Source: an uncultured Flavobacteriaceae bacterium (lineage in GTDB: Bacteria; Bacteroidota; Bacteroidia; Flavobacteriales; Flavobacteriaceae). Taken from it: 64,000 bases of DNA. The stretch's first letter is position 1, and each line of letters opens with the position of its first letter. Under the pieces are notes generated by a model. It worked only from the letters and a program-made list of their open reading frames with translations. It searched no databases and had not been told where the DNA came from. Shown here in pieces: positions 54,450 through 64,000 of this stretch. The stretch covers positions 1-64,000 of the forward strand of contig CANLWG010000016.1 of assembly GCA_947494715.1 (NCBI GenBank), written 5' to 3'. The translations under genes and the position numbers were made by a program.

Positions 54450-54818
54450 TTATAGTACCTCGGGTGCCAAGGATACAATTTTCATAAATTGTTTTTCCCG
54501 AAGCTCCCTGGCTACTGGTCCAAAAACCCGGGTTCCTCTCATTTCTCCCGTTGGATTCAACAATACACAGGCATTGTCATCAAAACGTATGTAAGAGCCA
54601 TCCGGTCTTCTCACCTCCTTTTTGGTCCTTACCACAACGGCAGTAGAAACGGCTCCTTTCTTTATTCCCCCATTGGGAGTCGCTTCCTTAACGGTAACCA
54701 CTATTTTGTCCCCAATGGAAGCATATCTTCTCTTTGTTCCACCGAGTACTCTAATGGTCAAAACTTCCTTTGCCCCCGTGTTGTCAGCTACCTTTAGCCT
54801 AGATTCTTGCTGTAACAT
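54450..54818 (-). CDS. rplN: 50S ribosomal protein uL14
   Basis: The 122-residue uL14 is a small beta-barrel protein that contacts the 30S subunit in bridges B5 and B8 and is the docking site of the silencing factor Rsf[21 protein letters not shown] at the start, [20 protein letters not shown] in the middle and [20 protein letters not shown] near the end match the family. It lies 13 bp before rplX and 2 bp after rpsQ. Confidence 0.98.
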   Translation of the reverse strand: MLQQESRLKVADNTGAKEVLTIRVLGGTKRRYASIGDKIVVTVKEATPNGGIKKGAVSTAVVVRTKKEVRRPDGSYIRFDDNACVLLNPTGEMRGTRVFGPVARELREKQFMKIVSLAPEVL

Positions 54819-54820
54819 AA

Positions 54821-55078
54821 TTATTTAGCTCTTTCCAAAATTTCTACTAACCTCCAACATTTGGTCTTACTCAAAGGACGGGTCTCCATAATCTTTACGG
54901 TATCTCCAATATTGCAATCGTTCTTTTCATCGTGTGCAACATACTTCTTCGTTTTTAAAACGAACTTACCATACATGGGATGCTTAACCCTTTTGACTTC
55001 CGCCACCACAATGGATTTCTCCATTCTGTCACTTGTCACGACCCCTATTCTCTCTTTTCTTAAGTTTCTTTTTTCCAT
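54821..55078 (-). CDS. rpsQ: 30S ribosomal protein uS17
   Basis: The 85-residue uS17 is an OB-fold protein that binds the 5' domain of 16S rRNA early in assembly. The sequence [20 protein letters not shown], then [20 protein letters not shown] and [20 protein letters not shown], is normal. It lies between rpmC (13 bp) and rplN (2 bp). Confidence 0.98.
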   Translation of the reverse strand: MEKRNLRKERIGVVTSDRMEKSIVVAEVKRVKHPMYGKFVLKTKKYVAHDEKNDCNIGDTVKIMETRPLSKTKCWRLVEILERAK

Positions 55079-55091
55079 AAAGCAGAACCAA

Positions 55092-55283
55092 TTATTGGTT
55101 TTCCCTATTAGTTAATTCCGTTGCCAATCTTGCTACAGTTCTCCTGACCTTCCTTATCTGAAGTGGATTTTCTAATGGTGTCACAAAATGGGCCATTTTC
55201 AAGTCGGCATGTTGCTTTTTAAATTCGGTAAGTTTTTCCGTAAGCTCCTCTACCGACATTTGTTTTATCTCTTGTTTTTTCAT
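55092..55283 (-). CDS. rpmC: 50S ribosomal protein uL29
   Basis: The 63-residue uL29 is a two-helix protein at the exit tunnel, next to the binding site of trigger factor and SRP. It begins [20 protein letters not shown] and contains [20 protein letters not shown], the conserved rRNA-binding helix. The length is close to that of E. coli (63). It lies 12 bp after rplP. Confidence 0.97.
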   Translation of the reverse strand: MKKQEIKQMSVEELTEKLTEFKKQHADLKMAHFVTPLENPLQIRKVRRTVARLATELTNRENQ

Positions 55284-55295
55284 ATCACCTTACGA

Positions 55296-55721
55296 TTAAT
55301 CCTTATACTCATAATCACGTGCAACAATAAATTTTGTTCTGACCGGCAATTTTTGTGCCGCCAAACGTAATGCTTCCTTGGCAATATCAATGGGTACACC
55401 CGCAACCTCAAAAAGAATCCTTCCAGGCTTAACAATGGCCACAAAATATTCCGGAGCCCCTTTACCTTTACCCATACGCACTTCCAAGGGCTTTTTGGTG
55501 ATAGGCTTGTCCGGGAAAATCTTTATCCACAATTGTCCTTCTCTTTTCATATATCGGGTGGCTGCAATACGGGCCGCCTCGATTTGTCTCGATGTTATAA
55601 ACTTTGAATCCAAGGTCTTTATACCGAACATACCATTTGAAAGTTGATGCCCTCTTCCGGCATTACCTTTCATACGGCCTTTCTGCATTTTGCGATACTT
55701 GGTTCTCTTTGGCTGTAACAT
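55296..55721 (-). CDS. rplP: 50S ribosomal protein uL16
   Basis: The 141-residue uL16 lies near the A-site tRNA elbow and is needed for the last steps of 50S maturation. [40 protein letters not shown] and [20 protein letters not shown] with [11 protein letters not shown] are canonical. The arginine region hydroxylated in some bacteria is present. It follows rpsC by 19 bp. Confidence 0.98.
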   Translation of the reverse strand: MLQPKRTKYRKMQKGRMKGNAGRGHQLSNGMFGIKTLDSKFITSRQIEAARIAATRYMKREGQLWIKIFPDKPITKKPLEVRMGKGKGAPEYFVAIVKPGRILFEVAGVPIDIAKEALRLAAQKLPVRTKFIVARDYEYKD

Positions 55722-55740
55722 TTTCTACTTCTTTAAAAAA

Positions 55741-56457
55741 TTACTTTCTGCGGCGTGGTTTCCTTCCTCCATCTTGCTTGCCCCCTTTTCCTTGGCCCTT
55801 GGACATGCCAACCAATGGGGAAAGCTCCCGCTTACCGTATACCTCGCCCTTCATGATCCATACTTTAATACCCAATCTTCCATAGGTGGTATGGGCTTCC
55901 TGCATGGCATAATCAATATCTGCCCTAAAGGTCGATAATGGAATCCTGCCTTCCTTGTAAGACTCAGATCGAGCCATTTCCGCCCCGTTTAAACGTCCTG
56001 ATATTTGTACTTTTATCCCTTCTGCATTCATACGTATCGCTGCGGCGATAGCCATTTTTATAGCACGTCTGAAAGATATTCTACTTTCTATTTGACGGGC
56101 GATACTGGCGGCTACCAAATTGGCGTCCAACTCCGGCCTTTTAATTTCATAGATATTGATCTGGACCTCTTTATTGGTAATCTTCTTAAGCTCCTCCTTC
56201 AATTTATCTACTTCTTGTCCGCCCTTACCAATTATGATACCCGGTCTGGCCGTAGTGATGGTGACTGTAATCAATTTTAGCGTACGTTCAATAATTACCC
56301 GGGATACGCTCGCCTTGGAAAGACGTACATGGATATACTTCCGTATTTTTTCGTCCTCGGCCAATTTTTCACCATAATCGCTTCCTCCATACCAGTTGGA
56401 TTCCCATCCCCTGATGATTCCTAGACGATTTCCTATCGGATTTGTTTTTTGTCCCAT
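55741..56457 (-). CDS. rpsC: 30S ribosomal protein uS3
   Basis: The 238-residue uS3 lines the mRNA entry site and has helicase-like activity there. An N-terminal KH domain ([20 protein letters not shown], around 75-95) precedes the C-terminal S3 domain ([20 protein letters not shown]). The C terminus ([20 protein letters not shown]) is Gly/Lys-rich. It lies 1 bp after rplV and 19 bp before rplP. Confidence 0.98.
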   Translation of the reverse strand: MGQKTNPIGNRLGIIRGWESNWYGGSDYGEKLAEDEKIRKYIHVRLSKASVSRVIIERTLKLITVTITTARPGIIIGKGGQEVDKLKEELKKITNKEVQINIYEIKRPELDANLVAASIARQIESRISFRRAIKMAIAAAIRMNAEGIKVQISGRLNGAEMARSESYKEGRIPLSTFRADIDYAMQEAHTTYGRLGIKVWIMKGEVYGKRELSPLVGMSKGQGKGGKQDGGRKPRRRK

Positions 56458-56458
56458 C

Positions 56459-56866
56459 CTAGCTTTCCATATTATTGTTAGATCCCAAAACCAATGTCAC
56501 ATGGTTGGAACGCTTTCTTATTCTGTGTGCCCTTCCTTGAGGGGCAGGCCGTAATCGTTTTAGCATACCTGCACTATCCACTCGTATTTCCTTAATAAAA
56601 AGCTCGGCATCCTCAACGTTGGCCTCTTCGTTCTTAGCCTCCCAATTGGCCAATGCCGAAAGTAACAACTTCTCCAACCTGCGCGAAGCTTCCTTAGGAT
56701 TAAACCTTAGGATCGCCAATGCCTTTTCAACACCTTCGCCCCGAATCAAATCCGCCACTAAGCGCATCTTACGTGGCGATGTAGGACAATTATTGAGCTT
56801 GGCAAATACCATTTGTTTCTTTTCAGCCTTTAGTCTTTCGGCCATCTGTCTTTTTCGAACTCCCAT
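56459..56866 (-). CDS. rplV: 50S ribosomal protein uL22
   Basis: The 135-residue uL22 extends a loop into the exit tunnel, where mutations give macrolide resistance. The conserved core is [20 protein letters not shown], and the loop region [20 protein letters not shown] is intact. The N terminus ([20 protein letters not shown]) is about 18 residues longer than that of E. coli and is lysine-rich, as in other flavobacteria. It lies 3 bp after rpsS. Confidence 0.97.
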   Translation of the reverse strand: MGVRKRQMAERLKAEKKQMVFAKLNNCPTSPRKMRLVADLIRGEGVEKALAILRFNPKEASRRLEKLLLSALANWEAKNEEANVEDAELFIKEIRVDSAGMLKRLRPAPQGRAHRIRKRSNHVTLVLGSNNNMES

Positions 56867-56869
56867 AGC

Positions 56870-57148
56870 TTACTTTTTACCTTTGTTCTTTGCACCTGCA
56901 TGACCCCTAAAAGATCTAGTTGGTGAAAATTCTCCCAGCTTATGGCCCACCATATTTTCGGTAATATACACAGGCACGAACTGTCGTCCGTTGTGAACCG
57001 CAATGGTCAGACCAACAAAATCAGGCGTTATCATAGAGGCCCTGGACCATGTCTTAATGACGCTTTTCTTTCCAGAAGCTGCATTCTGCTGAATTTTTTT
57101 CTCTAAACTATAATGAACGTAAGGTCCTTTCTTTAATGAGCGTGCCAT
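56870..57148 (-). CDS. rpsS: 30S ribosomal protein uS19
   Basis: The 92-residue uS19 binds the 30S head with uS13. [60 protein letters not shown] and [19 protein letters not shown] represent nearly the whole protein and are conserved. It lies between rplB (18 bp) and rplV (3 bp) in the S10 order. Confidence 0.98.
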   Translation of the reverse strand: MARSLKKGPYVHYSLEKKIQQNAASGKKSVIKTWSRASMITPDFVGLTIAVHNGRQFVPVYITENMVGHKLGEFSPTRSFRGHAGAKNKGKK

Positions 57149-57166
57149 TTATTCTTCTTTCTAATT

Positions 57167-57991
57167 TTACTTCTTTCTACGTTCTATTATGTATCGGTTG
57201 GTATCCTTAGTCTTGGAACGTGTCCTATATCCTTTGGCCGGAATTCCATTCTTAGATCTAGGATGACCTCCGGAAGCCCTTCCTTCACCACCACCCATTG
57301 GGTGATCTACAGGGTTCATGGCAACAGGTCGCGTTCTAGGTCTTCTACCAAGCCATCTACTTCTACCTGCCTTACCGGATACGATTAACTGATGATCCGA
57401 ATTGGATACCGCACCAATGGTGGCCAAACAGCCCGAAAGTATTAACCTGGTCTCCCCTGAGGGTAATTTAACGGTCGCATACTTGCCTTCCCTTGCCATT
57501 AATTGGGCAAAAGTACCGGCACTTCTTGCCATTACCGCGCCCTGTCCCGGACGCAACTCAATACATGAAATAATTGTTCCTAAAGGGATTTCGTTCAAGG
57601 GCAAAGCATTGCCAATTTCCGGTGCCACACCTTTCCCTGAGGAAATTTTCTGATCTACTTGAAGACCATTTTGCGCTATGATATAGCGCTTTTCACCGTC
57701 GGAATATTCCAAAAGTGCTATAAAGGCAGTCCTATTGGGGTCATATTGGATAGATTTGACCGTAGCGGCAACATCTTGTTTGTCCCTTTTAAAATCAATA
57801 ATCCTGTATCTTCTTTTATGGCCACCGCCTCTGTGGCGTATGGTCATTTTTCCTTGACTGTTTCTACCTCCCGACTTTTTTAACGGAGCAAGCAAGCTTT
57901 TCTCCGGCTTATCAGCAGTAAGCGCGTCAAATCCGTTTACTACTCTAAAACGCTGTCCGGGAGTTATCGGTTTTAATTTTCTAACTGACAT
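57167..57991 (-). CDS. rplB: 50S ribosomal protein uL2
   Basis: The 274-residue uL2 is one of the largest rRNA-binding proteins and is needed for peptidyl transfer and subunit joining. The N-terminal RNA-binding domain ([20 protein letters not shown]), the SH3-like part and the C-terminal [20 protein letters not shown] with its catalytically important His are all present. It lies 9 bp after rplW. Confidence 0.98.
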   Translation of the reverse strand: MSVRKLKPITPGQRFRVVNGFDALTADKPEKSLLAPLKKSGGRNSQGKMTIRHRGGGHKRRYRIIDFKRDKQDVAATVKSIQYDPNRTAFIALLEYSDGEKRYIIAQNGLQVDQKISSGKGVAPEIGNALPLNEIPLGTIISCIELRPGQGAVMARSAGTFAQLMAREGKYATVKLPSGETRLILSGCLATIGAVSNSDHQLIVSGKAGRSRWLGRRPRTRPVAMNPVDHPMGGGEGRASGGHPRSKNGIPAKGYRTRSKTKDTNRYIIERRKK

Positions 57992-58000
57992 TCTTTGTCT

Positions 58001-58291
58001 TTATAGATTACTGTAAAAATCGATGATATCTCCATCCGCTACATCCACAATAGCCTTTTTTAAGGCATTTGTTTTACCATGTTGCACCCCTGTCTTGGTG
58101 TATCTGGATTTTCTGGTCGGTCCATAATTCATGGTCCGAACCTTTTTGACCGAAACCCCATAAGTGGCCTCAACAGCATCCTTGATCTGCAACTTGTTCG
58201 CTTTGGGATCCACAAAGAAACCATAACGATTGTACAACTCGCTATCTGCTGTCATCTTTTCGGTTATTATAGGCTTTATCAACACACTCAT
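58001..58291 (-). CDS. rplW: 50S ribosomal protein uL23
   Basis: The 96-residue uL23 lies at the tunnel exit and is the docking site of trigger factor and SRP. MSVLIKPIITEKMTADSELY, NRYGFFVDPKANKLQIKDAV and EATYGVSVKKVRTMNYGPTR are typical. It lacks the long loop found in E. coli, a common feature of this phylum. It lies 7 bp after rplD. Confidence 0.97.
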   Translation of the reverse strand: MSVLIKPIITEKMTADSELYNRYGFFVDPKANKLQIKDAVEATYGVSVKKVRTMNYGPTRKSRYTKTGVQHGKTNALKKAIVDVADGDIIDFYSNL

Positions 58292-58298
58292 GGTTTTC

Positions 58299-58928
58299 TT
58301 ATTTAATTAGGTTGGTCTCGAGCCCTTCCAAAGCACCCTCCAACAGCACAATATTATTGGCGTTTAGTATTTTATAAGTACTTAATTCTGAGCTAGTTAT
58401 AACCTCCGAACCCTTCAAATTACGCGAAGACAAATATACGCTATTATTTGAATGGCCCAACACAAACAAAGATTTTTTGTTTTCCAACCCTAAAGACTTC
58501 AAAACTTGAATAAAATCCTTGGTCTTGGGCGTTTCAAAATCAAAATCCTCAACAACCAAAATTGCCTTGTCCTTCGACTTTATGCTCAGGGCCGATTTAC
58601 GGGCCAAACGCTTTACATTTTTGTTTAGTTTTTGGGAGTAATCCTTAGGTCTCGGTCCAAAAATACGGCCTCCACCTCTAAAAATTGGAGACTTAATACT
58701 ACCTGCCCTGGCGGTACCTGTACCTTTCTGTTTTTTTATTTTTCGTGTACTTCCGACTATCTCACCGCGCTCCTTGGCTTTATGGGTACCCTGCCTTTGA
58801 TGTGCCCTGTATTGTTTTACGTCCAAATACACCGCATGTTCGTTGGGCTCTATTCCAAAGACTGCATCAGAAAGGTCTGCCTTTCTACCTGTGTCTTTTC
58901 CTTTGATATCTAAAACTGCTACCTTCAT
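58299..58928 (-). CDS. rplD: 50S ribosomal protein uL4
   Basis: The 209-residue uL4 lines the exit tunnel. Its long loop carries KIKKQKGTGTARAGSIKSPI and FRGGGRIFGPRPKDYSQKLN. In E. coli uL4 also represses its own operon by binding the S10 leader. Here rpsJ and rplC are separated by a 295-bp gap, so the regulated leader could be in that gap (inference). Its start overlaps the rplC stop by one base. Confidence 0.98.
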   Translation of the reverse strand: MKVAVLDIKGKDTGRKADLSDAVFGIEPNEHAVYLDVKQYRAHQRQGTHKAKERGEIVGSTRKIKKQKGTGTARAGSIKSPIFRGGGRIFGPRPKDYSQKLNKNVKRLARKSALSIKSKDKAILVVEDFDFETPKTKDFIQVLKSLGLENKKSLFVLGHSNNSVYLSSRNLKGSEVITSSELSTYKILNANNIVLLEGALEGLETNLIK

Positions 58929-59545
58929 TACTTCTCAATAGTTACGTATGCATTTTTATGACCGGGAACACATCCCTTAACAACGATAAGGTTTTTCTCT
59001 GGCACGATTTTAAGAACTCTTAAATTTTGAACGGTAACCCGATCTCCACCCATTCTACCGGCCATGCGCATTCCTTTGAAAACCCTTGAGGGTGTGGATG
59101 CCGCACCGATAGATCCGGGGGCCCTTAGTCTGTTATGCTGCCCATGTGTGGATTGGCCTACCCCTGCAAAACCATGTCTTTTGACCACACCTTGAAAGCC
59201 CTTCCCTTTGGAAGTACCTACCACATCTACAAATTCTCCTTCTACAAAAACATCGACACTTACGGTATCACCCAATTTAAACTCACCTTCAAAATCGCGG
59301 AATTCAATGACTTTCTTTTTAGGAGATGCGCCTGCTTTCTTAAAATGACCGGATTCGGCCTTGTTCGCACGCTTTTCTGCCTTGTCATCGAAACCGAGCT
59401 GAAGGGCACTATACCCGTCTACCTCTTCGGTTCTGACTTGGGTAACTACACATGGTCCAGCTTCGATAACGGTACATGGAATGTTTTTTCCATTTTCGTC
59501 AAAAATGCTGGTCATGCCTACTTTTTTTCCTATTAACCCAGACAT
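58928..59545 (-). CDS. rplC: 50S ribosomal protein uL3
   Basis: The 205-residue uL3 is an early assembly protein whose loop reaches the peptidyl transferase centre. [40 protein letters not shown] and [20 protein letters not shown] are canonical. It is the first gene of the S10-like block, following a gap of 295 bp after rpsJ, and probably has its own promoter or leader there. It overlaps rplD by 1 base. Confidence 0.98.
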   Translation of the reverse strand: MSGLIGKKVGMTSIFDENGKNIPCTVIEAGPCVVTQVRTEEVDGYSALQLGFDDKAEKRANKAESGHFKKAGASPKKKVIEFRDFEGEFKLGDTVSVDVFVEGEFVDVVGTSKGKGFQGVVKRHGFAGVGQSTHGQHNRLRAPGSIGAASTPSRVFKGMRMAGRMGGDRVTVQNLRVLKIVPEKNLIVVKGCVPGHKNAYVTIEK

Positions 59546-59840
59546 ACTGATTTAGATTTTGGATTTTGGATTTTCAAACAGAAAACCAATCATCCGTTAC
59601 TATTAAATTATGTATTACTCTTCTTTACTTTCCAAAAAAATAGGGTCAAAAATTATTCAACCCTGAATTAATTTTTTCCCGTTTTTCCTTCGCTCGCGGC
59701 TCTGGACATGTTTACCCTAAAATCGTTTCAGGATCTGTTTCTACTTTCAATAAATTCCGAAACAGACACTTCGACTTCGCTCAGTGTTTGTTCCGCCAAT
59801 GGTTTTTACGAGCAGCCTAACCCATAAAAACCAAGCCTCA
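59546..59840. other. Unusual gap between rpsJ and rplC, with a hairpin and heptamer repeats
   Basis: These 295 bases hold no gene. They contain a 32-nt hairpin at 59761-59792 and two and a half tandem copies of GATTTTG at 59555-59574. Between them, AGGGT and ACCCT near 59642-59664 could form a weak stem. No perfect TAnnTTTG promoter box was found on the minus strand. The region probably carries a promoter or a regulatory leader for rplC onward. Confidence 0.55.
59761..59792 (-). repeat. Palindromic hairpin element (REP-like) in the rpsJ-rplC gap
   Basis: AACAGACACT (59761-59770) pairs with AGTGTTTGTT (59783-59792) apart from one G-T position, around a 12-base loop. The core CACTTCGACTTCGCTCAGTG resembles, from memory, an interspersed palindrome common in Bacteroidota genomes. 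There is no T-run after it, so it is not a standard terminator. Confidence 0.55.
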
Positions 59841-60146
59841 TTAAACCTTAATTTCCACCTCTACTCCACTGGGGAGCTCCAACTTCATCAAGGCATCGAT
59901 GGTTTTGGAGGAGGAACTATAAATATCAAGGAGTCGTTTATACGAGCTCAATTGAAACTGCTCCCGGGACTTTTTATTTACGTGTGGCGAACGTAACACG
60001 GTAAATATTTTTTTATGCGTCGGCAAAGGGATAGGGCCTGTAACCACAGCACCAGTAGTCTTTACCGTCTTTACGATTTTTTCAGCGGACTTATCCACCA
60101 AATTGTGATCGTACGATTTTAATTTTATCCTAATTTTTTGACTCAT
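59841..60146 (-). CDS. rpsJ: 30S ribosomal protein uS10
   Basis: The 101-residue uS10 (NusE) is part of the 30S head and also joins the NusB antitermination complex. [40 protein letters not shown] and [20 protein letters not shown] are characteristic. It sits 11 bp after fusA and ends the str block. In most bacteria rplC would follow at once, but here a 295-bp gap intervenes. Confidence 0.98.
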   Translation of the reverse strand: MSQKIRIKLKSYDHNLVDKSAEKIVKTVKTTGAVVTGPIPLPTHKKIFTVLRSPHVNKKSREQFQLSSYKRLLDIYSSSSKTIDALMKLELPSGVEVEIKV

Positions 60147-60157
60147 CTTTACTAGAA

Positions 60158-62287
60158 TTAAGCGGTTACCCCTTTGGCTGCCTTTATTACTTCTTCAGCG
60201 ATATTGGATGGTGTTTCCGCGTAGTGCGAAAATTCCATTGTTGAAGTTGCCCTACCGGATGACAATGTACGCAATGCGGTAACGTATCCGAACATTTCAG
60301 AAAGTGGAACCTCGGCCTTTATCACTTTGGAACCTGCCCTATCGTCCATATTGTTTACTTGACCCCTTCTCCTATTAAGGTCTCCCACAATATCACCCAT
60401 GTTTTCTTCCGGGGTCAACGCCTCCAGTTTCATAATGGGTTCCATTAGGACAGCACGTGCCTTTTTAGCTGCTTCTTTGTAGCCCAATTTGGCCGCCAAT
60501 TCAAAGGATAATGAATCCGAATCCACAGGGTGGAAAGAACCATCCTTCAGAACTATCTTCATACTATCCATCTCAAATCCGGCCAAAGGCCCATTCTTCA
60601 TGGCCTCCCTAAATCCTTTTTCTACTGATGGAATATACTCACGGGGAATATTACCTCCCTTAATTTCGTTAACAAACTCCAGTCCTGCTTTGGTCTCATC
60701 ACTTGCCGGTTCCATAATGAAAACGATATCCGCGAATTTACCTCGACCACCGGTTTGCTTCTTGTACACTTCCCTGTGATTTGCGGAAGCAGTCAACGCT
60801 TCCTTATATTCAACCTGGGGTTGCCCTTGGTTCACTTCAACCTTAAACTCCCTACGCAAGCGATCTACAATAATATCTAAATGAAGTTCCCCCATTCCGG
60901 AAATGATGGTTTGGCCCGAAGCTTCATCCGTCTTTACCTGAAAAGTTGGGTCTTCCTCCGCAAGTTTTGCCAATGACATCCCCAACTTGTCAACATCTGC
61001 CTTTGTCTTAGGTTCAACGGCTATACCGATTACGGGATCGGGAAAGTTCATACTCTCCAAAACAATCGGGTGTTTTTCATCGGAAAGGGTATCTCCAGTC
61101 TTTATATCCTTAAACCCTACTGCTGCTCCAATATCCCCAGCACCGATTGATGCTACGGCATTCTGTTTATTGGAATGCATTTGGTATATCCTAGAAATCC
61201 TTTCTTTGTTCCCGGAACGATTGTTCAAAACATAGGAACCTGCGTCCAATTTTCCGGAATACGCTCTAAAGAAGGCCAAACGTCCAACGAAAGGATCTGT
61301 AGCAATTTTAAATGCCAAAGCGGAAAAAGGCTCTTTTAAATCTGGCTTTCTAGCAACTTCCTCTTCGGTATCGGGATTGATACCCACTATGGCGTCCTTA
61401 TCCATAGGGGAAGGCAAATATCTACATACGGCATCCAATAGGAATTGAACACCCTTATTCTTAAAGGAAGAACCACATATCATGGGAATTATACTCATAT
61501 CCATAACTGCCGCCCTAAGGGCTGCATGTACTTCTTCTTCCGTTATGGAGTCCTCGTCTTCAAAGAACTTTTCCATGAGGTTCTCGTCATACTCGGCAAC
61601 TGCCTCTATGAGCGCGGCTCTATGCTCATGAACCTCTTCCTCCATTTCCGCTGGGATGTCGACTACATCAAAAGTGGCTCCCATATCTTCTTCATGCCAG
61701 ACAATGGCACGGTTCTTTACCAAATCTACTATACCTTTAAAATCAGCTTCATCTCCGATAGGAAGAACAATAGGGACTGCATTGGACTTCAGCATCTCCC
61801 TAACCTGCTTACACACATTCAGGAAGTTAGAGCCCTGCCTATCCATTTTGTTTACAAAGCCCATTCTCGGAACCTTATAGTTATCGGCTAGTCTCCAGTT
61901 GGTTTCCGATTGTGGCTCAACCCCATCCACTGCACTAAATAAGAAGACAAGCCCGTCCAAAACCCTAAGGGAACGATTCACCTCTACAGTGAAATCTACG
62001 TGTCCCGGGGTATCTATAATATTAAAATGATAGGGTTTGGTAACGTCTGTAATTTGTCCATTTTTCATTGGAAAATTCCAAGTACAGGTTGTAGCCGCGG
62101 AGGTAATGGTAATACCACGCTCCTGCTCTTGCTCCATCCAATCCATAGTAGCCGCACCATCATGCACCTCTCCCATTTTATGACTTACCCCCGTATAATA
62201 CAGGATACGTTCCGTGGTAGTGGTTTTTCCAGCATCTATATGCGCTGCGATACCAATATTCCTTGTATATTTTAAGTCTCTTGCCAT
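60158..62287 (-). CDS. fusA: Elongation factor G
   Basis: The 709-residue EF-G catalyses GTP-driven translocation of tRNA and mRNA. The G domain has AHIDAGKT (15-22), [20 protein letters not shown], and FVNKMDRQG. Domains II-V follow, with the domain IV loop region around [20 protein letters not shown] and the C-terminal [20 protein letters not shown]. Residues sensitive to fusidic acid were not judged. It lies between rpsG (6 bp) and rpsJ (11 bp). Confidence 0.98.
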   Translation of the reverse strand: MARDLKYTRNIGIAAHIDAGKTTTTERILYYTGVSHKMGEVHDGAATMDWMEQEQERGITITSAATTCTWNFPMKNGQITDVTKPYHFNIIDTPGHVDFTVEVNRSLRVLDGLVFLFSAVDGVEPQSETNWRLADNYKVPRMGFVNKMDRQGSNFLNVCKQVREMLKSNAVPIVLPIGDEADFKGIVDLVKNRAIVWHEEDMGATFDVVDIPAEMEEEVHEHRAALIEAVAEYDENLMEKFFEDEDSITEEEVHAALRAAVMDMSIIPMICGSSFKNKGVQFLLDAVCRYLPSPMDKDAIVGINPDTEEEVARKPDLKEPFSALAFKIATDPFVGRLAFFRAYSGKLDAGSYVLNNRSGNKERISRIYQMHSNKQNAVASIGAGDIGAAVGFKDIKTGDTLSDEKHPIVLESMNFPDPVIGIAVEPKTKADVDKLGMSLAKLAEEDPTFQVKTDEASGQTIISGMGELHLDIIVDRLRREFKVEVNQGQPQVEYKEALTASANHREVYKKQTGGRGKFADIVFIMEPASDETKAGLEFVNEIKGGNIPREYIPSVEKGFREAMKNGPLAGFEMDSMKIVLKDGSFHPVDSDSLSFELAAKLGYKEAAKKARAVLMEPIMKLEALTPEENMGDIVGDLNRRRGQVNNMDDRAGSKVIKAEVPLSEMFGYVTALRTLSSGRATSTMEFSHYAETPSNIAEEVIKAAKGVTA

Positions 62288-62293
62288 TTTTGA

Positions 62294-62770
62294 TTAAAAT
62301 CTAAAGTGGGAAAATGCTTTGTTTGCCTCTGCCATTTTATGTGTGTCCACCCGTTTCTTTACTGCAGCTCCTTCTTCCTTGGCCGCTGCCAATATTTCAG
62401 CCGCCAATTTTTGTGACATTCCCTTTTCATTTCGCTTTCTGGCATAGCTTATCAACCACTTCATGGCTGTAGAAATCTTTCTGTCCGGACGGATTTGCAT
62501 GGGAATTTGAAAAGTGGCACCACCAACACGCCTACTTCTAACCTCAACGTGGGGCATTACATTGGACAAGGCATCCTTCCAAAGATCCAATGCTGTCTTT
62601 TCTTCATCTGTTTTCTTTTCTTCAACGATATCCATGGCACCATAGAATACATGGAATGCAACGGACTTTTTTCCGTCCCACATCATCATATTAACAAAAC
62701 GGGTAACCAATTGATCGTTAAACCGGGGATCCGGTAAGAGAGGTCTTTTTTTTGCCTGTTTTTTTCTCAT
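62294..62770 (-). CDS. rpsG: 30S ribosomal protein uS7
   Basis: The 158-residue uS7 initiates assembly of the 30S head and contacts tRNA in the exit site. [40 protein letters not shown] and [20 protein letters not shown] are canonical. It follows rpsL by 79 bp and precedes fusA by 6 bp, as in the str operon of most bacteria. Confidence 0.98.
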   Translation of the reverse strand: MRKKQAKKRPLLPDPRFNDQLVTRFVNMMMWDGKKSVAFHVFYGAMDIVEEKKTDEEKTALDLWKDALSNVMPHVEVRSRRVGGATFQIPMQIRPDRKISTAMKWLISYARKRNEKGMSQKLAAEILAAAKEEGAAVKKRVDTHKMAEANKAFSHFRF

Positions 62771-62849
62771 TACTGCTTTCTTAAAAGTTTAAGGTTCCAA
62801 ATTGAGGTAAGCACGCAATGGCCCGTCCCCTTGAAAATAAACCATTAAT

Positions 62850-63224
62850 TTACTTTTTGGGTCTTTTTGCTCCGTATTTGGATCTACGTTGGGTTCTACC
62901 TGCCACACCAGCGGTGTCCAGGGCGCCCCTCACGATATGATACCTAACTCCCGGCAAATCCTTCACCCTTCCGCCTCTTACCAATACTATCGAGTGCTCT
63001 TGGAGATTGTGTCCCTCCCCTGGAATGTAAGCGTTAACTTCCTTCCCATTGGTTAACCTTACCCTTGCAACCTTTCGCATTGCAGAGTTTGGTTTCTTAG
63101 GAGTGGTGGTATATACCCGGGTACATACACCTCTTCTTTGTGGACACGAATCCAAAGCAGCCGATTTACTCTTCTTGGTAATTGTGGCCCTTCCTTTTCG
63201 TACTAATTGTGAAATTGTTGGCAT
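62850..63224 (-). CDS. rpsL: 30S ribosomal protein uS12
   Basis: The 124-residue uS12 monitors codon-anticodon pairing at the A site. Lys43 in TPKKPNSA and Lys88 in GRVKDLPGV are the wild-type residues whose change causes streptomycin resistance, so this copy predicts a sensitive ribosome. [20 protein letters not shown] and [20 protein letters not shown] are standard. It is the first gene of the str operon; a consensus promoter lies about 45 bp upstream. No Shine-Dalgarno sequence precedes it, as is usual in this phylum. Confidence 0.98.
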   Translation of the reverse strand: MPTISQLVRKGRATITKKSKSAALDSCPQRRGVCTRVYTTTPKKPNSAMRKVARVRLTNGKEVNAYIPGEGHNLQEHSIVLVRGGRVKDLPGVRYHIVRGALDTAGVAGRTQRRSKYGAKRPKK

Positions 63225-63267
63225 TACTTATAATATGTATATAATATTACCCTTGTTTAAGGGCTGG

Positions 63268-63298
63268 CAAATGTAGTGATATTTTCTAAAAATTCAAA
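63268..63298 (-). promoter_or_regulatory. Promoter of the str operon (TTTG-N-TACATTTG)
   Basis: On the minus strand, TTTG (63298-63295) is followed 19 bp later by TACATTTG (63275-63268), a perfect fit to the Bacteroidota sigma-A consensus TTTG-N19-TAnnTTTG. Transcription would start near 63262, giving a leader of about 38 bases before rpsL. A small hairpin (CCCTT/AAGGG, 63250-63263) overlaps the start site. Confidence 0.8.
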
Positions 63299-64000
63299 CG
63301 GTAGAAAATTTATTTTCCATCCATTTATTTAAAGGGGCTTAAGGTCATGCAATAATGCCCAAGATATGGAACAAATTCTATCAAAAAAGTATTGTATTCA
63401 TGTCCATGTCCTAAAGATCAAATAAAGTCATCCTGTAAAACTATTGCATTCTTTAATTCATCAAACTAATTGCGGTTATTCCCTTTGGCATATCGAAATT
63501 AATATGAAAACGTACTAAAGATAAGTTCATCTTGATGTAACCCTTATTTTAGATTGCAGATTGTCTATATATTTATTGTTAAATACATCTAGATATTTAC
63601 TGATTAGAAAGCTTCCTGTAAAACCTGCATTACCTCTTTATTAGACTTGATGCCATTCGTATATAGCAATATGTAAAAAGATGTTCTTGAAAAAAGTGTG
63701 GAGGACGAATCTTTGTCTATGCTATGCTCTACCCTTTTTCTGGGTTAAGGCATCTCTTAAAACCTATTTTGATCCCAATTTTTGATTCCGTAATTTTTTA
63801 AATAAAAAATTATGGAAATGATATTTTAAGAATTTTTATAAGGTCCCAAACTGATTTTTATGTACTTGTTAAAAATTTAACTTTTTTTTGTAAGTATTCT
63901 CTTTATTAGCGTTTCAATACTGTTGCATATATAATATAGGTACGTACATATGTGATATTTTACTAGAATTTACTTTCATTTTTCCTTTTTTTAACAAACC
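63299..64000. other. AT-rich intergenic region, no gene seen
   Basis: About 700 bases at the window end without a plausible reading frame, tRNA or terminator. It is very AT-rich, with homopolymer runs, and probably contains upstream control sequence of the str operon or of a gene beyond the window. Confidence 0.55.

Noticed and set aside
54437-54478. Longer start for rplX
   Set aside because: The extra 14 residues overlap the end of rplN and have no equivalent in uL24 proteins.
59555-59574. Two and a half tandem copies of GATTTTG as a microsatellite of interest
   Set aside because: Too short to be meaningful on its own in AT-rich DNA. Mentioned only as part of the gap.
63299-64000. A tRNA, small RNA or phage-type att site in the terminal AT-rich region
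   Set aside because: No cloverleaf, long repeat or integrase gene was seen. The sequence is AT-rich with short homopolymer runs only.

Overview
The window is a chromosomal segment of a Bacteroidota bacterium, almost certainly a flavobacterium (family Flavobacteriaceae). Supporting signs are the ribosomal protein sequences, a str/S10/spc/alpha gene run followed by carA, eno and gltA, a TTTG-N19-TAnnTTTG promoter ahead of rpsL, the near absence of Shine-Dalgarno sequences, LytTR and BlaI/M56 regulators, PadR-coupled permeases, and citrulline and arginine-type hydrolases. The genus cannot be fixed from the sequence alone. No tRNA, rRNA, CRISPR array, insertion sequence or prophage was seen.

Left part (1-17.6 kb), accessory and envelope genes. 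A minus-strand blaI / M56 membrane protease / S41 protease operon has a double BlaI-type operator in front of it. Next come two secreted endonuclease/exonuclease/phosphatase proteins, one fused to an interrupted LamG lectin domain. After a long gap there is a lipoprotein with a possible erythromycin-esterase/ChaN-like fold. Two divergent padR + large ABC-permease pairs follow, with a small lipoprotein between them and a truncated trypsin-like protease behind the second. A small exported protein and an outer-membrane-type protein form a pair of unknown function.

Middle part (17.4-29.2 kb), an ion-pumping and stress block. A two-domain universal stress protein is followed by a 41-codon fragment resembling the start of a succinate dehydrogenase cytochrome b subunit. 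Facing the other way are a USP-USP-TPR protein and a compact V/A-type ATPase operon in the order A, B, E, DUF2764-like, D, I, K, then an OmpR-type response regulator and its histidine kinase. The K subunit keeps the glutamine and glutamate positions that bind sodium in the Enterococcus hirae rotor, so a sodium pump is predicted. The operon has no recognisable C, F or G gene.

29.4-43.2 kb holds a dihydrofolate-reductase-like protein, CtlX, an ACT-domain protein, a TetR-controlled export operon (RND/MMPL pump, LolA-like protein, outer-membrane barrel) with repeated 18-bp operator-like dyads, a membrane LytTR regulator, a beta-lactamase-fold hydrolase, a second pentein-fold hydrolase, citrate synthase and an orphan glycogen synthase.

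43.3-63.3 kb is the housekeeping core, all on the minus strand: rpsL-rpsG-fusA-rpsJ, then after an unusual 295-bp gap rplC through rplQ including secY, infA, rpmJ and rpoA, ending at a clear terminator. carA and eno follow. Two genes too short to be obvious were found by translation: rpmJ and rpmD. The last 0.7 kb of the window is AT-rich and without genes.
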